From the NCBI GenBank assembly GCA_018873245.2, contig JAEMBT020000004.1, positions 4,450,573 through 4,514,572 of the forward strand: DNA of 64,000 bases. Direction: 5' to 3'. Numbering within the stretch: position 1 is the first letter of the stretch; every line of letters starts with the position of its first letter. This DNA is from Archegozetes longisetosus (lineage: Eukaryota; Arthropoda; Arachnida; Sarcoptiformes; Trhypochthoniidae). The notes beneath the pieces were generated by a model. That model worked only from the letters and a program-made list of their open reading frames with translations. It had not been told where the DNA came from and made no database searches. Position numbers and translations under genes: made by a program. Below, one piece after another: positions 35,201 through 46,376 of this stretch.

Positions 35201-38087
35201 TGTGTTCTCTGCAGTCCCGGATGTTTCTCGTTGTTCAGAGCCTCTGCACTTATGGACCAAAATGTGATGCACCGCTACACCACTAAGCCAACTGAAGCTA
35301 TTCATTACGTTCAGTACGATCAGGGAGAAGATCGATGGCTTTGCACTTTATTGCTTCAACAGGGATGGCGTGTTGAATATTCTGCCGCCTCCGATGCTTA
35401 CACTCACTGTCCGGAAGGATTCGGAGAATTCTATATCCAAAGACGCCGATGGGCGCCGTCAACTATGGCTAATATAATGGATTTGCTTAAAGACTACAAA
35501 CACACGGTTGAAGTGAACGAGAACATATCGACGCTTTATATCCTATATCAAGCTGGATTGATGCTCGGAACTATACTAAGTCCTGGAACTATATTTTTGG
35601 TTAGAATTTTGAATTGTTACTAGAGTTTAAAGATTTTTCTGAATTATTTGTTTACTACATTCAGATGTTGGTCGGAGCTATGAATACGGCATTTGGTCTA
35701 CAGGGACAAACTTCGTTCTACATAAATGTGATTCCGGTGCTATTTTTCATCCTGGTTTGCTTTTATGCAAAAAATGATTGGCAAATATTATTGGCACAGA
35801 TACTTAGTACATTATATATAATGCTTATGTTAGCTGTTTTGGTCAGTACTGCCATGCAAATCAGTGACGAAGGAGTTCTCTCGCCCTCGGCTTTTTTCTT
35901 TGTAGGCATGTGTTCTCTCTTCGTCTTCGCAGCTATCATTCACCCGCAAGAAATCCTTTGTCTGCTACCTGCAGTTCTATATCTGCTAACTATTCCGAGC
36001 ATGTATTTACTATTAACTATCTATTCAATTATAAATCTGAATATTGTTTCGTGGGGTACAAGAGAAGTCGTAACTAAATTATCGCCTCAGGAGAGAGCAG
36101 AACAAGAGAGAGCAGCTCTCGAGAAAAAAAATAAAGAAAAAGGACTTCTAAGTTGGTTACCAGTTGGTAACTTAGGAAGTAGTTCAAACTGGGGATTCAG
36201 TTGTGTTTGCTGTTCAAATTCCAAAGATGAAGAGGAAAAAGTGCATTTGAATGATATTAAACAAACACTCAATTTATTCAACAACAATATTGTTGAACTT
36301 AAAACCACGGTCGAAACTATGAAGCAGCCTACACTTAGAAGAGGATCTTCTTTCAGAAAATCCACGCGTTTTGCTGAAAATCTAGAAACAGTCGCTGAAA
36401 ATACTCCTCTCATGTCACACAATGATGATGATGGTGATGATGATGATGACGATGATGATGACGATGATGAAGACCAAGAATCAACACCAATGCTCGTTGA
36501 CAATGAAAATAATATGGGAGTGAGGAGAGCTTTTGATAAATCAGAGCCCATTTGGATCAATGATGAAGGCCTAAAAAACGGTCCAAAAGTAAAGATCACA
36601 CCTGAAGAGGAGATGTTTTGGGTCGAATTTATTACTAAATATTTGCTTCCTTTGGATGAAGACAGGGAACACCAGAAAAGAGTTGCTGCAGAATTGATTG
36701 ATTTGAGAAACAAAGTGGTCTTTGCGTTCGGATTGATCAACTCATTGTTCGTCTTATTCGTGTTTCTGCTCCAAATGCACAAAGACGTCTTTCATATCGA
36801 TATTCCCGTTAAGATCGATCACTACAATAGTACTTATATAGAAGAAAAAGATGAATGGGTAGAAACACCAGTTTATAAGATATCACAAATGGATCCGGTT
36901 GGGTTAGTGTTAATCGTATTTTTCGGTGCCATTCTTGTGGTCCAATTCTTCGGAATGCTTTTTCATCGTTTCGGGACTGTCGCACATCTTCTGGCATTTG
37001 TTGAGCTCGATTGCTGTACGACTAAAGAGGATGACTTGAGTGATGAAAAAATGATTGATAACAATGCTGTACAGATAGCAAAAGAATTGCAAAGATTGAA
37101 AGGCATCGAGGAACTGGAACAAGCAAACGGTGGAGCTTCAGGTCCCCAGAGATTAGAAAATTATAGACTCGACGTGGCTTTCAGAAAGAGATTCATGAGT
37201 TTAAGGCCCGATTTAGCAGATGGTAAGATTAACCTATATTTGATTAGTAACATATTTTCTAAAAAGTTTACGTCTATCATTCGCTTACTTTATTTCAAAC
37301 TGAAATTTAATCCTATTTCAAACTTTAATTTTATTTCATGTGCGAAGACTCGTCTCATCTTCAAGGACTAAGACGCAAGAGTACGATGCATGCATTGGTC
37401 GAAAGAAGAAACACTATTATGGAAAATAGAAGAAAGTCAATCGCACCACTTGTCTCATTTCGGAACAGCCAGATGAACCAAGCTCCGGACTCGCCATCAC
37501 TTGAGGCACGACCAAAAAGCTCAAGTCCAACATCAACTCCCCACAGGAGTCCTATCAGTTCTATAAGCAGTACAAGGAGTCCGCCAAATTTCTATGGAGA
37601 AGGCAGTCCACAACCTGTAAGACGAACGGAACCAGAAGATCAACCAGCCACTGGTCAGCATAATATAGCGCACTATAACTTAGCACGAAACGCGCCAAAT
37701 AATCTGCAAGGTATGTCTGAGGGACTGAGCGCCGATATCATTAGAAATAGCTTGAATGAACTCCTGAATCAAGGAAATCAAGACGACAATCGAAATGCAT
37801 CTCCAGACCATACCAGTTCTCAAAGTTCTAATGTTCATCAAGTCGAAGCACAAGTCCATTCAACAGATAACAGTGGTTCGAGTACTGCTTCTTCTGTTAG
37901 TTCCAATATTGATTTCAATTTTGACCCCTTTGAAGATGATGCAAGTGTTAATGAAAATGATTTTCCGATCGCAACCTTTCAGCCAACAAGAGTCAGTCAG
38001 AGAAGTAGTCAAGAAATACAATGGAATATACCGGTTGGTCAAACTCAAGAAAGCCCTAGAACAGGAAGGCTTTCGACAAGATTCTAA
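28937..38087 (+). CDS. CHS1: Chitin synthase, class A (CHS1/krotzkopf verkehrt type)
   Basis: Membrane family-2 glycosyltransferase that polymerises UDP-GlcNAc into chitin for the cuticle. Seven exons: 28937-29433, 32541-32970, 33040-34453, 34580-34845, 34913-35599, 35665-37222 and 37348-38087, about 1,863 residues. All phases match; the last acceptor could instead give 37366, six residues shorter. N-terminal transmembrane helices precede the catalytic core: CATMWHET (about residue 730), the DGD of LALDGDINF (about 904), EDRW (about 1008) and QRRRW (about 1045). A five-helix cluster follows, then SWGTRE (about 1227). A coiled-coil stretch at about 1296-1321 is typical of cuticular class A and absent from gut class B enzymes. 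A poly-Asp run at about 1351-1370 lies in the following loop, and two further helices and a Ser-rich tail end the protein. Insect and mite enzymes of about 1,500-1,700 residues are shorter; the excess is in both termini. Confidence 0.93.
29711..30540. repeat. Foldback element FB5 inside chitin synthase intron 1
   Basis: The arms 29711-about 29918 and about 30317-30540 are inverted repeats. For example, TAGTAAAAATCGACACTTCT (complement of the left arm) matches GGTAAAAATCGACACCTCTA on the right, and TATTAATGAACCA pairs with TGGTTCATTAATA. The centre of about 400 bp includes a GC-richer patch (GTGCCCTAGGGCCAAGGGGA). It is non-coding and lies entirely within the 3.1-kb intron 29434-32540. Confidence 0.75.
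32208..32251. repeat. (GA)22 microsatellite
   Basis: An uninterrupted GA dinucleotide tract of 44 bp in chitin synthase intron 1, about 290 bp before exon 2. Likely polymorphic in length. Confidence 0.95.
36421..36476 (+). repeat. GAT/GAC trinucleotide tract encoding poly-Asp in chitin synthase
   Basis: A GATGATGAT/GAC run within exon 6 encodes an almost unbroken string of aspartates flanked by Asn, Gly and Glu. It lies in the soluble region between the coiled coil and the last two transmembrane helices. Such tracts vary by replication slippage and need not have a conserved role. Confidence 0.9.
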
Positions 38088-38888
38088 AGTTTGAAGCAAA
38101 TGTAAATTTTCAAATATTTTAGCAATTTTTAATGTAAATTTCAATTAATTTTATGCGCACCTTCGGCTCAAACACTTATTCTTAGCTTCTAATAGATGGG
38201 AAATTTTTTCAGTTCAAAAGCTAGTCATAGGTTACTCTGTTCTTATCATTTGTTTTCTTTTTCAAATGAATAATAAATTATTGATTAATTAAAATTTCAA
38301 TTACTTATGATTTTATTGATTAGGATATGATTTTTTATATATGAGTCTGATTTACATAACATTTCAATCTTAAAGACTATGCATAACTAAACAGTAGTCA
38401 ACAAAAGTTGTGAACACAAAAAATCATAAAACTGATAAAAGACAGAAAGAATTTAATTTGATTTAACAGTTCATTGCCAAGAATTTTAAATGACTAAAAG
38501 GTATAAGTTATTGCCCATCATCCTTGTTTCTATTAAACGGAATTTGGATTTAAACACAAAATAATCAACAAAATAACATCCAAATTGATTATATTGAAGC
38601 TGAAAATACTTACAATAAGACTGATCTACACAATTTCTACTCAATATTAAAGATGAGAACAAAAGCTGCTTCAACTGCATATAAAACTAATGGCAAGCTC
38701 TCACTGTTTGATAATTTCAAACAAACGTAATCCAAGATTTTGAAGAAAAATAAAATAAAATAACAAACTCTCGATACGAAAACCTCTAATACTGTCCAAT
38801 TAGAATATTTTAGTTGAAGTAAAAACAAACATTAAGTCTGATATAAATTAACAAGTTAAAACTAAGCAGAATTTTGAACACCAAGTTT
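38088..38888. other. Convergent 3' intergenic region of CHS1 and KDM3
   Basis: The two genes end tail-to-tail 801 bp apart. A plus-strand AATAAA lies near 38270, a plausible poly(A) signal for CHS1. No other gene was recognised. Confidence 0.4.
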
Positions 38889-41800
38889 TCAATTCAGAGT
38901 CATATTGAGAATAGAGTTCTCAGACTCTGAAGGAGGCCTAACAGGTCCACAGTTTAAATCTTGAGATAAGGGAATAGAACCAGGAGTAGGAACAAGATCA
39001 GATTCAACAATTGGATCAGGAGTTGGATAGTATGAAACTGGACATAAGCAGGTTATCGAGTCTTTGACTGCGTGATAAATAATATTTTTGATTTGAAGCT
39101 TGTCTTCATGATTGTTGTGACGTTTAGATAATTTACGAAATTCTTGAGTCAAATTCAAACAATGTGACACATTTTCAGCTGAGACGAACTCACCCGCAAC
39201 TTTGATGCAGCTGTGAAGGTTTTGAACCTGATGTGGAGAGCCAGCTGGCACGAGAATAGCGTCGCCCAAACATTGTGCTATTGAGAATCCTTTCACACCG
39301 TACTCGTCATACAATCGTTGACGTAGTGTTTCGTCTAAATACCAGCTCTGGTCATGAATCGGATCGTTATTCGGTTCTATCTTATGATTTTGCTCCCTGG
39401 CTACTTTGTCTAAGAGATCACGAATTTTATTGGCATCTTCAGCTCGGAATATATGCCAAAGAGCGCCAACGTTTCGTTGGCATTTGTTGACTCGATTAAC
39501 CATTTGTTGGTCACACCCGCCCTTCAGAAGCACTCGATTGAGTTGCTCACAATGTTCTTGCAAAGGTTCATTATTGAGCTTCGCTACCCCGACATAAATC
39601 ATAACATTAATGGCATCACTCATGTCTATATGAAGATTTGTAGTCCCTTTGTCCGGATGCATAATCGATCCGTACGCACAATACATTTTCGGTCCCAAAT
39701 CTGGCCGAACGAAGAAGCTTGGAAGTCGCGACGACAGATTTCTGATGCCATCATATCTAGTGTATTCTGGAAGTGGTAATGACCGCATCAAGTTATCGAA
39801 GCGCATCGGAAGCTTATCTCTAAACTCAGCGTTTGGTGGCCAATCTTTGAGCTTGAGTAACATTTCTTCTCCAGTTTCTTGATCTAAAAGTCTTTGACTG
39901 ACGTCTTCGAACCCATCCCAAAAATCTCTCATCGGTCTCTTTGGTATAGTTTTTCCATTCATACAATTCACTAAAGAACTGCATTCTTTCCCAAATTCTT
40001 TGCTGAATGACTCGGGTGTCCATAATTGTTGGTCAAGCTCCAAATGAACACTTTGTACCATAACAGGCTATTTTGGAAACAAGTTTGACAATTAAAACAG
40101 AAGCAAAAATTCAAGTTTCAAAATATTGAAGAAAAATGACAACCAAACCACTTACATCTCCGTGTAACCAGTGTATTTGAAATATATTGATGTTGTCTCT
40201 GCATTTCGGTTCTGTTAAAACCAGCAGTCGATCGTCACAATACCACTCTTGAGGTACATGAGAAAATGTATTTCTCAACTCATAGGGAGGCAAACGACCC
40301 ACGCTATGGATATCGAGACTAGTCTCCAATCGTCCGCAATCGCACGTTCCCATAATTTTGTATGAATTCCTAACCTTATGGAGTACATCGTTAACAGAGC
40401 CAAACACGGATTTAGTTATAAATAGCGTTAAATGAAAATTATTTATATCATGCTTTTCTTTATGATTGCACAAAAGCCAACCAAACTCGTCGTAATTCTT
40501 TTTGGTAGTAGGATTATGCGGCTTGTCAGTGACTCTCGATTTATAGCAATCAATGCAAACCGCGTAACCACATGTCGGACAAACCCAATGCGTATTGAAA
40601 ATAGTTGTCTGACAGACATCGCATAACTCTCTAATCCCTCTAACTGGTTTTTTCCAAGTAATAGATACTGAATCGCCGATAACATCGTTCTCTTCTGTAT
40701 ATATTTTGCACAACTGTTGACCAACAAATGTTAATAAAAATTTGGCAGTTATTTCATTCAGATTTATAGGGATAGATCCGGGTAACCATAACTTCGAGTC
40801 TTCATGAGTAGCATTCTCTTGTTCCGCGAATGCATACACTGAGAGCTGGTCATCCTTTTTGATAAGAGTCCGATACTGATAGAAACGACATGTGTGTGAA
40901 TTACCCTTTTTATCATCGCTACAGTCCAGACATAACGATATACCAGACGCAAAGTCTTTGCACGATCTATCTTGAATAAATGGAACACCGTCTTTGATTG
41001 GGGGAAATTTTTTAACTATAAAGTCCATAAATGAGTTCTGTTGCGATAAATTTTTCACAAACAAGGGCTTCGTCAAATTTTTTCGCCTTATTATTTTAGC
41101 TGAGTTTGACTTAATTGCACGCGATTTTTTGACTGCTTTTTCGGCGTGAATTCGTGACTCGCTCTTCTTTTTAGGAATATATTTGATTTGTGTTGAAACT
41201 GGTTTCTGAAGAAAAGCTTGGAATGAATTTAGAAATTGATTACTTTCTGCAGTATCCGAATCGTTTTTGACGATTTTCTTCTTTCTGGCTATTTTAAGTT
41301 TTGATTCAGTCTTTGGATTAGTTACATTATCCTTCATTTGAATCATATTATTGTCAATTCGTTTGTTGACTTTAATTTCATTACTAATACCGTTGTTAAT
41401 CGTGTCAATTAACAGCTTATCACTTGTAGATTCATTGAACACAAGTTCGTCTTGCACTTTTTTAGAACTTACACTATTACTATTTAGATTAATTGGAAAA
41501 GTGTTAGACTTTACTTTCAATTCATGTTTCGATTTTACTTTCGGAGATTTCTTTTGCTTCAAAATCTCATATTCAATTTCATTAAACTTGGGATCAGATG
41601 AAACTTTTTTCTCATACTTTGTTCGCTTACTTTTCGATTTCGGCTCATTCTTCACCTCTACATCATTTATGGTTGTACTTGAATTAGTTCCAACCGAATC
41701 GAATCCTTTGTTGTTCTGGTTAATATTTAAAATATCACTCGAATCCTTGTTTAAAATGAGTTGGCGATTAGCTAAACTGTGACCATTCTGACAAATATTA

Positions 41801-42285
41801 GCCGAAAAACTATTGACAGGTTCGTAATTACTAGTGTCATTGTTGGGTGCTTGATCGACATCTGGCCCACGTATGGCAACACTGTTTATAACATCGACAA
41901 CATGCCGCATCGGTCCTCCAAAATTGTCGTTGTGTACTGTCGTGCTGACAGTCCGTTCTTGTGGCCAACTTTCAATAGTATTTGTCTCGACTTTATCGCT
42001 GATTTGAGGACAATCTGGTAATATCGGCTGACAATTAATATGTTCGTAACTCTGAGCCCAATTTATCATCACTTTATTCCTAACTTGACTGCAATTCAGG
42101 TAATTATTTGCATCTGAATTGATGAATAAATTTTGAATAAATAATCAAATCGTTCAACTATTTGAATGAAGACATGACTACTGATAGAAAAATGTTTTGA
42201 TTTGCTTACCTTTTGATTGAGTTATAATGGATTCAACTGTATTTGTGTTAATGTTACCTGACTTTTCATTAATCATCTTGGCCAT
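38889..42285 (-). CDS. KDM3: KDM3/JMJD1-type JmjC histone H3K9 demethylase
   Basis: Nuclear Fe(II)/2-oxoglutarate dioxygenase that removes mono- and dimethyl marks from H3K9. Three minus-strand exons: 42210-42285, 40156-42113 and 38889-40067, with phase-1 and phase-0 introns, giving 1,070 residues. The start is the ATG at 42285 ([10 protein letters not shown]). Residues up to about 350 are Ser/Asn/Lys-rich and disordered. A Cys-rich region (CKDF, CLDC, CRFYQY; about residues 410-435) precedes the KDM3 zinc finger CDVCQ with CPTCG and CIDCY at about 523-548. The JmjC domain in exon 3 has iron ligands His824 and Asp826 (NLHIDMSD) and His957 (SPHQVQNLH). The order zinc finger then JmjC is diagnostic of KDM3. 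The N-terminal disordered region is shorter than in the vertebrate proteins of about 1,300 residues or more. It is convergent with CHS1. Confidence 0.92.
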
Positions 42286-42942
42286 TTGTTTCTGTTTGAT
42301 TATAAATAATGATTAAATCTAAAAACATAATATATAAATACCATTCTGCCATCAATTTTACACAACTTTCAAATCTATCAATAACTTTGGGGACTCTTTA
42401 CTCATTACTTATCAAAAGGCTTTGTCGTTTAATCATAAACTTTCTATACTTCGGTTATCACTAAAACATCAAAAAATTCTGAATTAAGATAAATTCAACA
42501 AAAATATGGTTGAAATATAATCTTTAAACATATATTGACTCGCTTAGAACGCATTGATTAATTTTTAAATAATTTTATGACAAACCTTGGAGTTTTTGCT
42601 TCTCTGGTTATGACAAAAAAGTTATTTGTGGACAGATCACTGTTTAAGGTTCAAACTTCAGATGAAATATTGTATTGAAAATAGTTGGTCTGAGCACATT
42701 TAAATAAATAAATGAATACATCAATACGGTAATCAATAAATTTATTTAAGGCAGTAATTCATAATAATTTGGTTTAAATTGTGGAAAATAGTTTATCCTA
42801 ATAGAGAGGTAGCGTACAAGTGATTCAAAGATTTCTTGTATATCATAAACGCAGTAAAAGTAAAAATGAGATCTTAATAATTACAGAAATGTCATATTTT
42901 CAGTGATTTATGAGAAAGTAATGAAAATTAAACAAAGTCAAC
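42286..42942. promoter_or_regulatory. Promoter-containing spacer of KDM3
   Basis: A 657-bp AT-rich spacer between the KDM3 start and the stop of the upstream minus-strand gene. No recognisable gene; it presumably contains the KDM3 promoter. Confidence 0.35.
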
Positions 42943-43677
42943 TTATAAAGTCTTCTGACCCCAAGTCTGATGAAAGTCTTGAGTCCATTGTGCGACTGCA
43001 CAATCAGATGAGCAAAACTTGTTCTCGAAAATTGCAAATTTATTAATAAATCGATTGCAACCAGTTCTAACGCAAACCAATTTATCGTCACTCTTGAAAC
43101 TTTCATCGATTTCCATCACTTTATCATCGCTTTCACCAACTTTATTATCAATTGTCGAACAAATCTCTTCTTTTGCCAACTCTTTTGCACTCTGTTTGTT
43201 ATCATTCTTCTTCTGAGCCATTGATTCAGTAGTTTTCTCTTCATTACTGACAACAGCTTTACCGTCGATTTTGTTTGAGATCTCAGTAGCAGTTGCTTTA
43301 CGTTTTCTTAATCTTGAAACCAAGGACTCGCTGTTTGGACTTTCGGTTGAACAATCGGCTTTTGGTTTATTTGACTTATTCTTTGATTCAATCAACTTTT
43401 CGTCAGTTGATTTGTCATCAGTTTTAATTTCTTTTTGGTTCGATTTATTACTAATAACTGAATCGTTGTTTTTCTTAACCTTACTGTTTATAAATTGCTT
43501 TGAATTTTCTTTAGGCACCAGTTTTTTAGCACTTTTGTTGAGCTTCGGTTGCTTTGAATCCGACTTACTGACAGAGATATCAATTGCAGGTACAATTGGC
43601 GTCTCTTTAGACAATGTTTGCCAATCTGTTGTACAGTTTGACATGACTTTCGATTTGGCGCTCGATTCGTCTGACAT
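42943..43677 (-). CDS. Lys/Ser-rich protein with TOX4-type C-terminal zinc finger
   Basis: A 244-residue single-exon gene with start ATG at 43677 (MSDESSAKSK). Residues 1-200 are low-complexity, highly charged (Lys, Ser, Asn, Asp, Glu) and probably disordered, with a basic cluster RLRKRK that could act as a nuclear localisation signal. The C-terminus contains CVRTGC, then FCSSDCAVAQW and FHQTW, which matches the pattern of the C-terminal end of TOX4 (CVRSGC ... YCSNEC ...). TOX4 is a chromatin and PP1-PNUTS-associated factor. The HMG box found in TOX4 is absent from this reading frame, and no upstream exon could be added because the ATG context is clean. It is either a divergent, HMG-less relative or a lineage-specific protein that shares only the finger. 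Confidence 0.6.
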   Translation of the reverse strand: MSDESSAKSKVMSNCTTDWQTLSKETPIVPAIDISVSKSDSKQPKLNKSAKKLVPKENSKQFINSKVKKNNDSVISNKSNQKEIKTDDKSTDEKLIESKNKSNKPKADCSTESPNSESLVSRLRKRKATATEISNKIDGKAVVSNEEKTTESMAQKKNDNKQSAKELAKEEICSTIDNKVGESDDKVMEIDESFKSDDKLVCVRTGCNRFINKFAIFENKFCSSDCAVAQWTQDFHQTWGQKTL

Positions 43678-45116
43678 TTGATTAACAAAAATCAATTACA
43701 ATTCATTGTAAAACAACTTTATTGTTCATTTAAACCTTTTGGCGTTTCATTCATTTCATTGCTAGATATTTGTCGAATTGATTATAACATTACTAAAAAT
43801 AAATTCATAAAAAATTATCAAAATATAAATAAAAATGTTCAAAAAGATCATTTACTTCTGCAACAGTTTTTATTGGTGATCAACACCTACTCGAGTTTTT
43901 TAGCTCAAGAAATCACTTTAAGTATTTGTCATGGAAACTATCAGCTTTATTCACAAATAACACTTAAGCTAAGGGTAACTTCAAAAATTGATAACTCGTA
44001 ATCTTGTATTTTAGATTTTGTCTAGATTTAGCCGACAAAACCTTAGCGCAGTCAAATATTTAATTGTGAAAATTTCAGACTCAAATGAGCATCCCTTCTC
44101 ACTAAGTTACACTTAAGCCTGAAGTGTAGTCCATTAATACTGCTGTACGCCTTTTTGTGATTATTCATTGAAAACAAGTTTGAATTTTGTCATTTCACAG
44201 CTTAAAATAACTCCGTTAAAAATTATTTTTCAAAAAATGAAACAATTAATGACATTTAAAATAAAAGAAATTTGTTTAGATAACAAATAATTTGAAGGTT
44301 TTTCTGTTTTGCTCGTGACCAGCTAAAGTTGAAATGTTACACAATGTGGCTCTTGTTTTGAATAACGTATGAACGGAGTACAGTACATTCCTAAACTCAA
44401 ATTCAAAATGTGAGACAACTTGGGTCTCGAGCCTTTACATCACTGTTCAATGTTTACAAACTCGAGTCACGTTCGCATTATTCGAGGGATCTATTATTCA
44501 TAACTTTCACTCATCGATATATTTAATGATTTCTCTGATTCTTTTGGAAAGCAATGTATTATCTGACTATTACTTCACATATTTAATGTTTACTTTAACA
44601 ACAAAAATTGTGATAAAATGTTTTTCGAAGTTATCACACATTTAGGTCTGTCTGGTAAAAACAGTACGAATGTGTTCAATGACCTCTTCCTTCTTACTTA
44701 TTTAATGCTTGAAACACTCTTCGTGGGCGTGTTATTAAAGTTAAAAATCACCCAAAAAAGATAAAAACTAAAAAATTGATTGATTCTGGAAAATTTGATA
44801 AGAGAAATTTTTTATTGGTCACTTGAATAAAATATTTAGTTTTTCTACATAACACCATCAAAAAGTGATTTTTGTTAAGACTGCACAAACGGAGCAATCC
44901 AATCTTTTTTCTCTAAGGACATAAATATAAAATATAATATAAAATGACAGTATAACATAATGTAAAATTGAGTCACCAAAGACAAACGAAAACTTGCAAT
45001 TTTTGATTTAGTGCTCAGTTTAGCGTTAATTTTCGTGCTACTACGAGTTAATATTCTAATAAGACTACCCTTACTTCTAGCAACACTTCATAGCAATTAA
45101 ATTAACCGACGCAGGT
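43678..45116. other. Intergenic DNA, nothing recognised
   Basis: AT-rich spacer of 1.4 kb. The 107-codon plus-strand frame at 43678-44001 has no family resemblance and overlaps the promoter of the TOX4-like gene. Confidence 0.35.
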
Positions 45117-45683
45117 TTAATGAATATCCAATTTGTTCAATTCCGGATAAATCATTTGCGGCACATATCCCGGTCTGAACAAAGTCCAGATATGTCCAAA
45201 GCGAGAGCCACTGCTTCCACTAGAACTGGGGGTAATTTGATATCCAAGTGCCGCCAACTTGTTGAGAACTCTGACAGGTGCATCTTCTACTTTGATCACA
45301 ATAGACTTTGCATTTGGATCAAATTTGATTTTCTTGCCTTCAATGACAGAAACGCGTTCTTTCTCTCTTTGAGCCAGCTTTTCCATTTTTTCCCTAATTT
45401 TTTCAGCCTTTTCTGGTTTATCTTTAAGTTCTTTGATCTTAGTCTCTAACTTGGCTTTAATTCTTTCACCCTTATCGACTTTCTATTTAAAAGTGAGGAA
45501 AATAATTGGGAGTTAATAATTTAAAAGTTAAAGTTGATCGCAAACACTCACCTGTACTTCAGTTTTTGACTTCTGTATAGAAATCGTTAGATCAGAGATC
45601 TGTTGATGAAGTGCCGAATCTTCAGTTGATAGTGAAGTCGGGCCATAATGAATATCTTCTGCCGAAACCAAAACGTACGACAT
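45117..45683 (-). CDS. GCHFR: GTP cyclohydrolase I feedback regulatory protein (GFRP) homologue with charged helical insertion
   Basis: GFRP binds GTP cyclohydrolase I and lets tetrahydrobiopterin (inhibition) or phenylalanine (stimulation) control pterin synthesis. Two minus-strand exons, 45552-45683 and 45117-45482 (69-nt phase-0 intron, donor GTGAGT), encode 165 residues. Residues 1-27 (MSYVLVSAEDIHYGPTS, then TEDSAL) match the N-terminus of GFRP (PYLLIST, VGPT). Residues about 100-148 (VIKVEDAPVRVLNKLAALGY, then HIWTLFRP) match its C-terminal half (YYVDDPPRIVLDKLERRGF, then LVWCLHKE). Between them lies an insertion of about 70 residues, rich in Lys and Glu, with heptad-like character (KLETKIKELKDKPEKAEKI), and the C-terminus has a tail of about 17 residues. 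The usual family length is about 84 residues. The insertion should be outside the core fold, but its effect on the pentamer is unknown. Confidence 0.75.
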
Positions 45684-46376
45684 TTTAAATGCGATTTACT
45701 GAATGAATAGTTTAACAAAAAACCATGTATTTAGTGTGACACTCCTTTATTTCATATACACTTCATATAGACTTTTCAATGTGAAAGATTGGCTCTTTAT
45801 TTATCATAACTTGTTTGGCAAAGCTGTACAAAAGTTTCAGTGACTCATACTTTACAGAACTTGTTATTCAAGTGATTACAACAAAAATACGTAACTTTAG
45901 CTCTATTGAACCAAAGCAGGCAATAGATTGCAGTAGTTATGTAATCATAATGAGAGTAAACTATCAAACCAAATTTAGAAACGTCACAACTGATAATTAT
46001 CAGTTGCTATTGTTGCTGATAATTATTACTCGCACGAGTTGAATGATTTTTAAATTACACGTTGGATTTGATTTTTATTTAGCTTTTTATTGACATTGAG
46101 TAATGAAACACCCCAAAACCTACATCAGTTATTTGCTATACTTTATTGATTTGAAAGCATTTATATAAACCTAAACTTAACAAATGTAAAAACCTATATA
46201 GCAAAAATTTCTTTCATCACAACAATTAGAGGTTAATATGAAAATATTAGTTTTCAATTTTATATTTAAATGTAACAAACTTGAGGCAGAAATCTAGAGC
46301 TCGTAACTATGATTAGATCTAATCTAATCATCAATTGGTTGAAAGAACTATTGCGATTGAAAAAATGTGGATGTGT
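45684..46376. other. Intergenic DNA between GFRP-like and transporter genes
   Basis: Holds the GFRP-like promoter on its left side. No gene was recognised. A short inverted pair, AACTGATAATTATCAGTT, occurs at 45987-46004 as an 18-bp perfect palindrome. Confidence 0.4.

Noticed and set aside
36087-36782. 231-codon minus-strand open frame
   Set aside because: Antisense of chitin synthase exon 6, with poly-Ser created by the complement of the poly-Asp tract.
39275-39882. Overlapping plus-strand open frames
   Set aside because: Antisense of the JmjC domain exon of KDM3.
41351-41782. 143-codon plus-strand open frame
   Set aside because: Antisense of the low-complexity N-terminal part of KDM3.
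43271-43681. 136-codon plus-strand open frame
   Set aside because: Antisense of the Lys/Ser-rich TOX4-like gene; hydrophobic content is a mirror of lysine codons.
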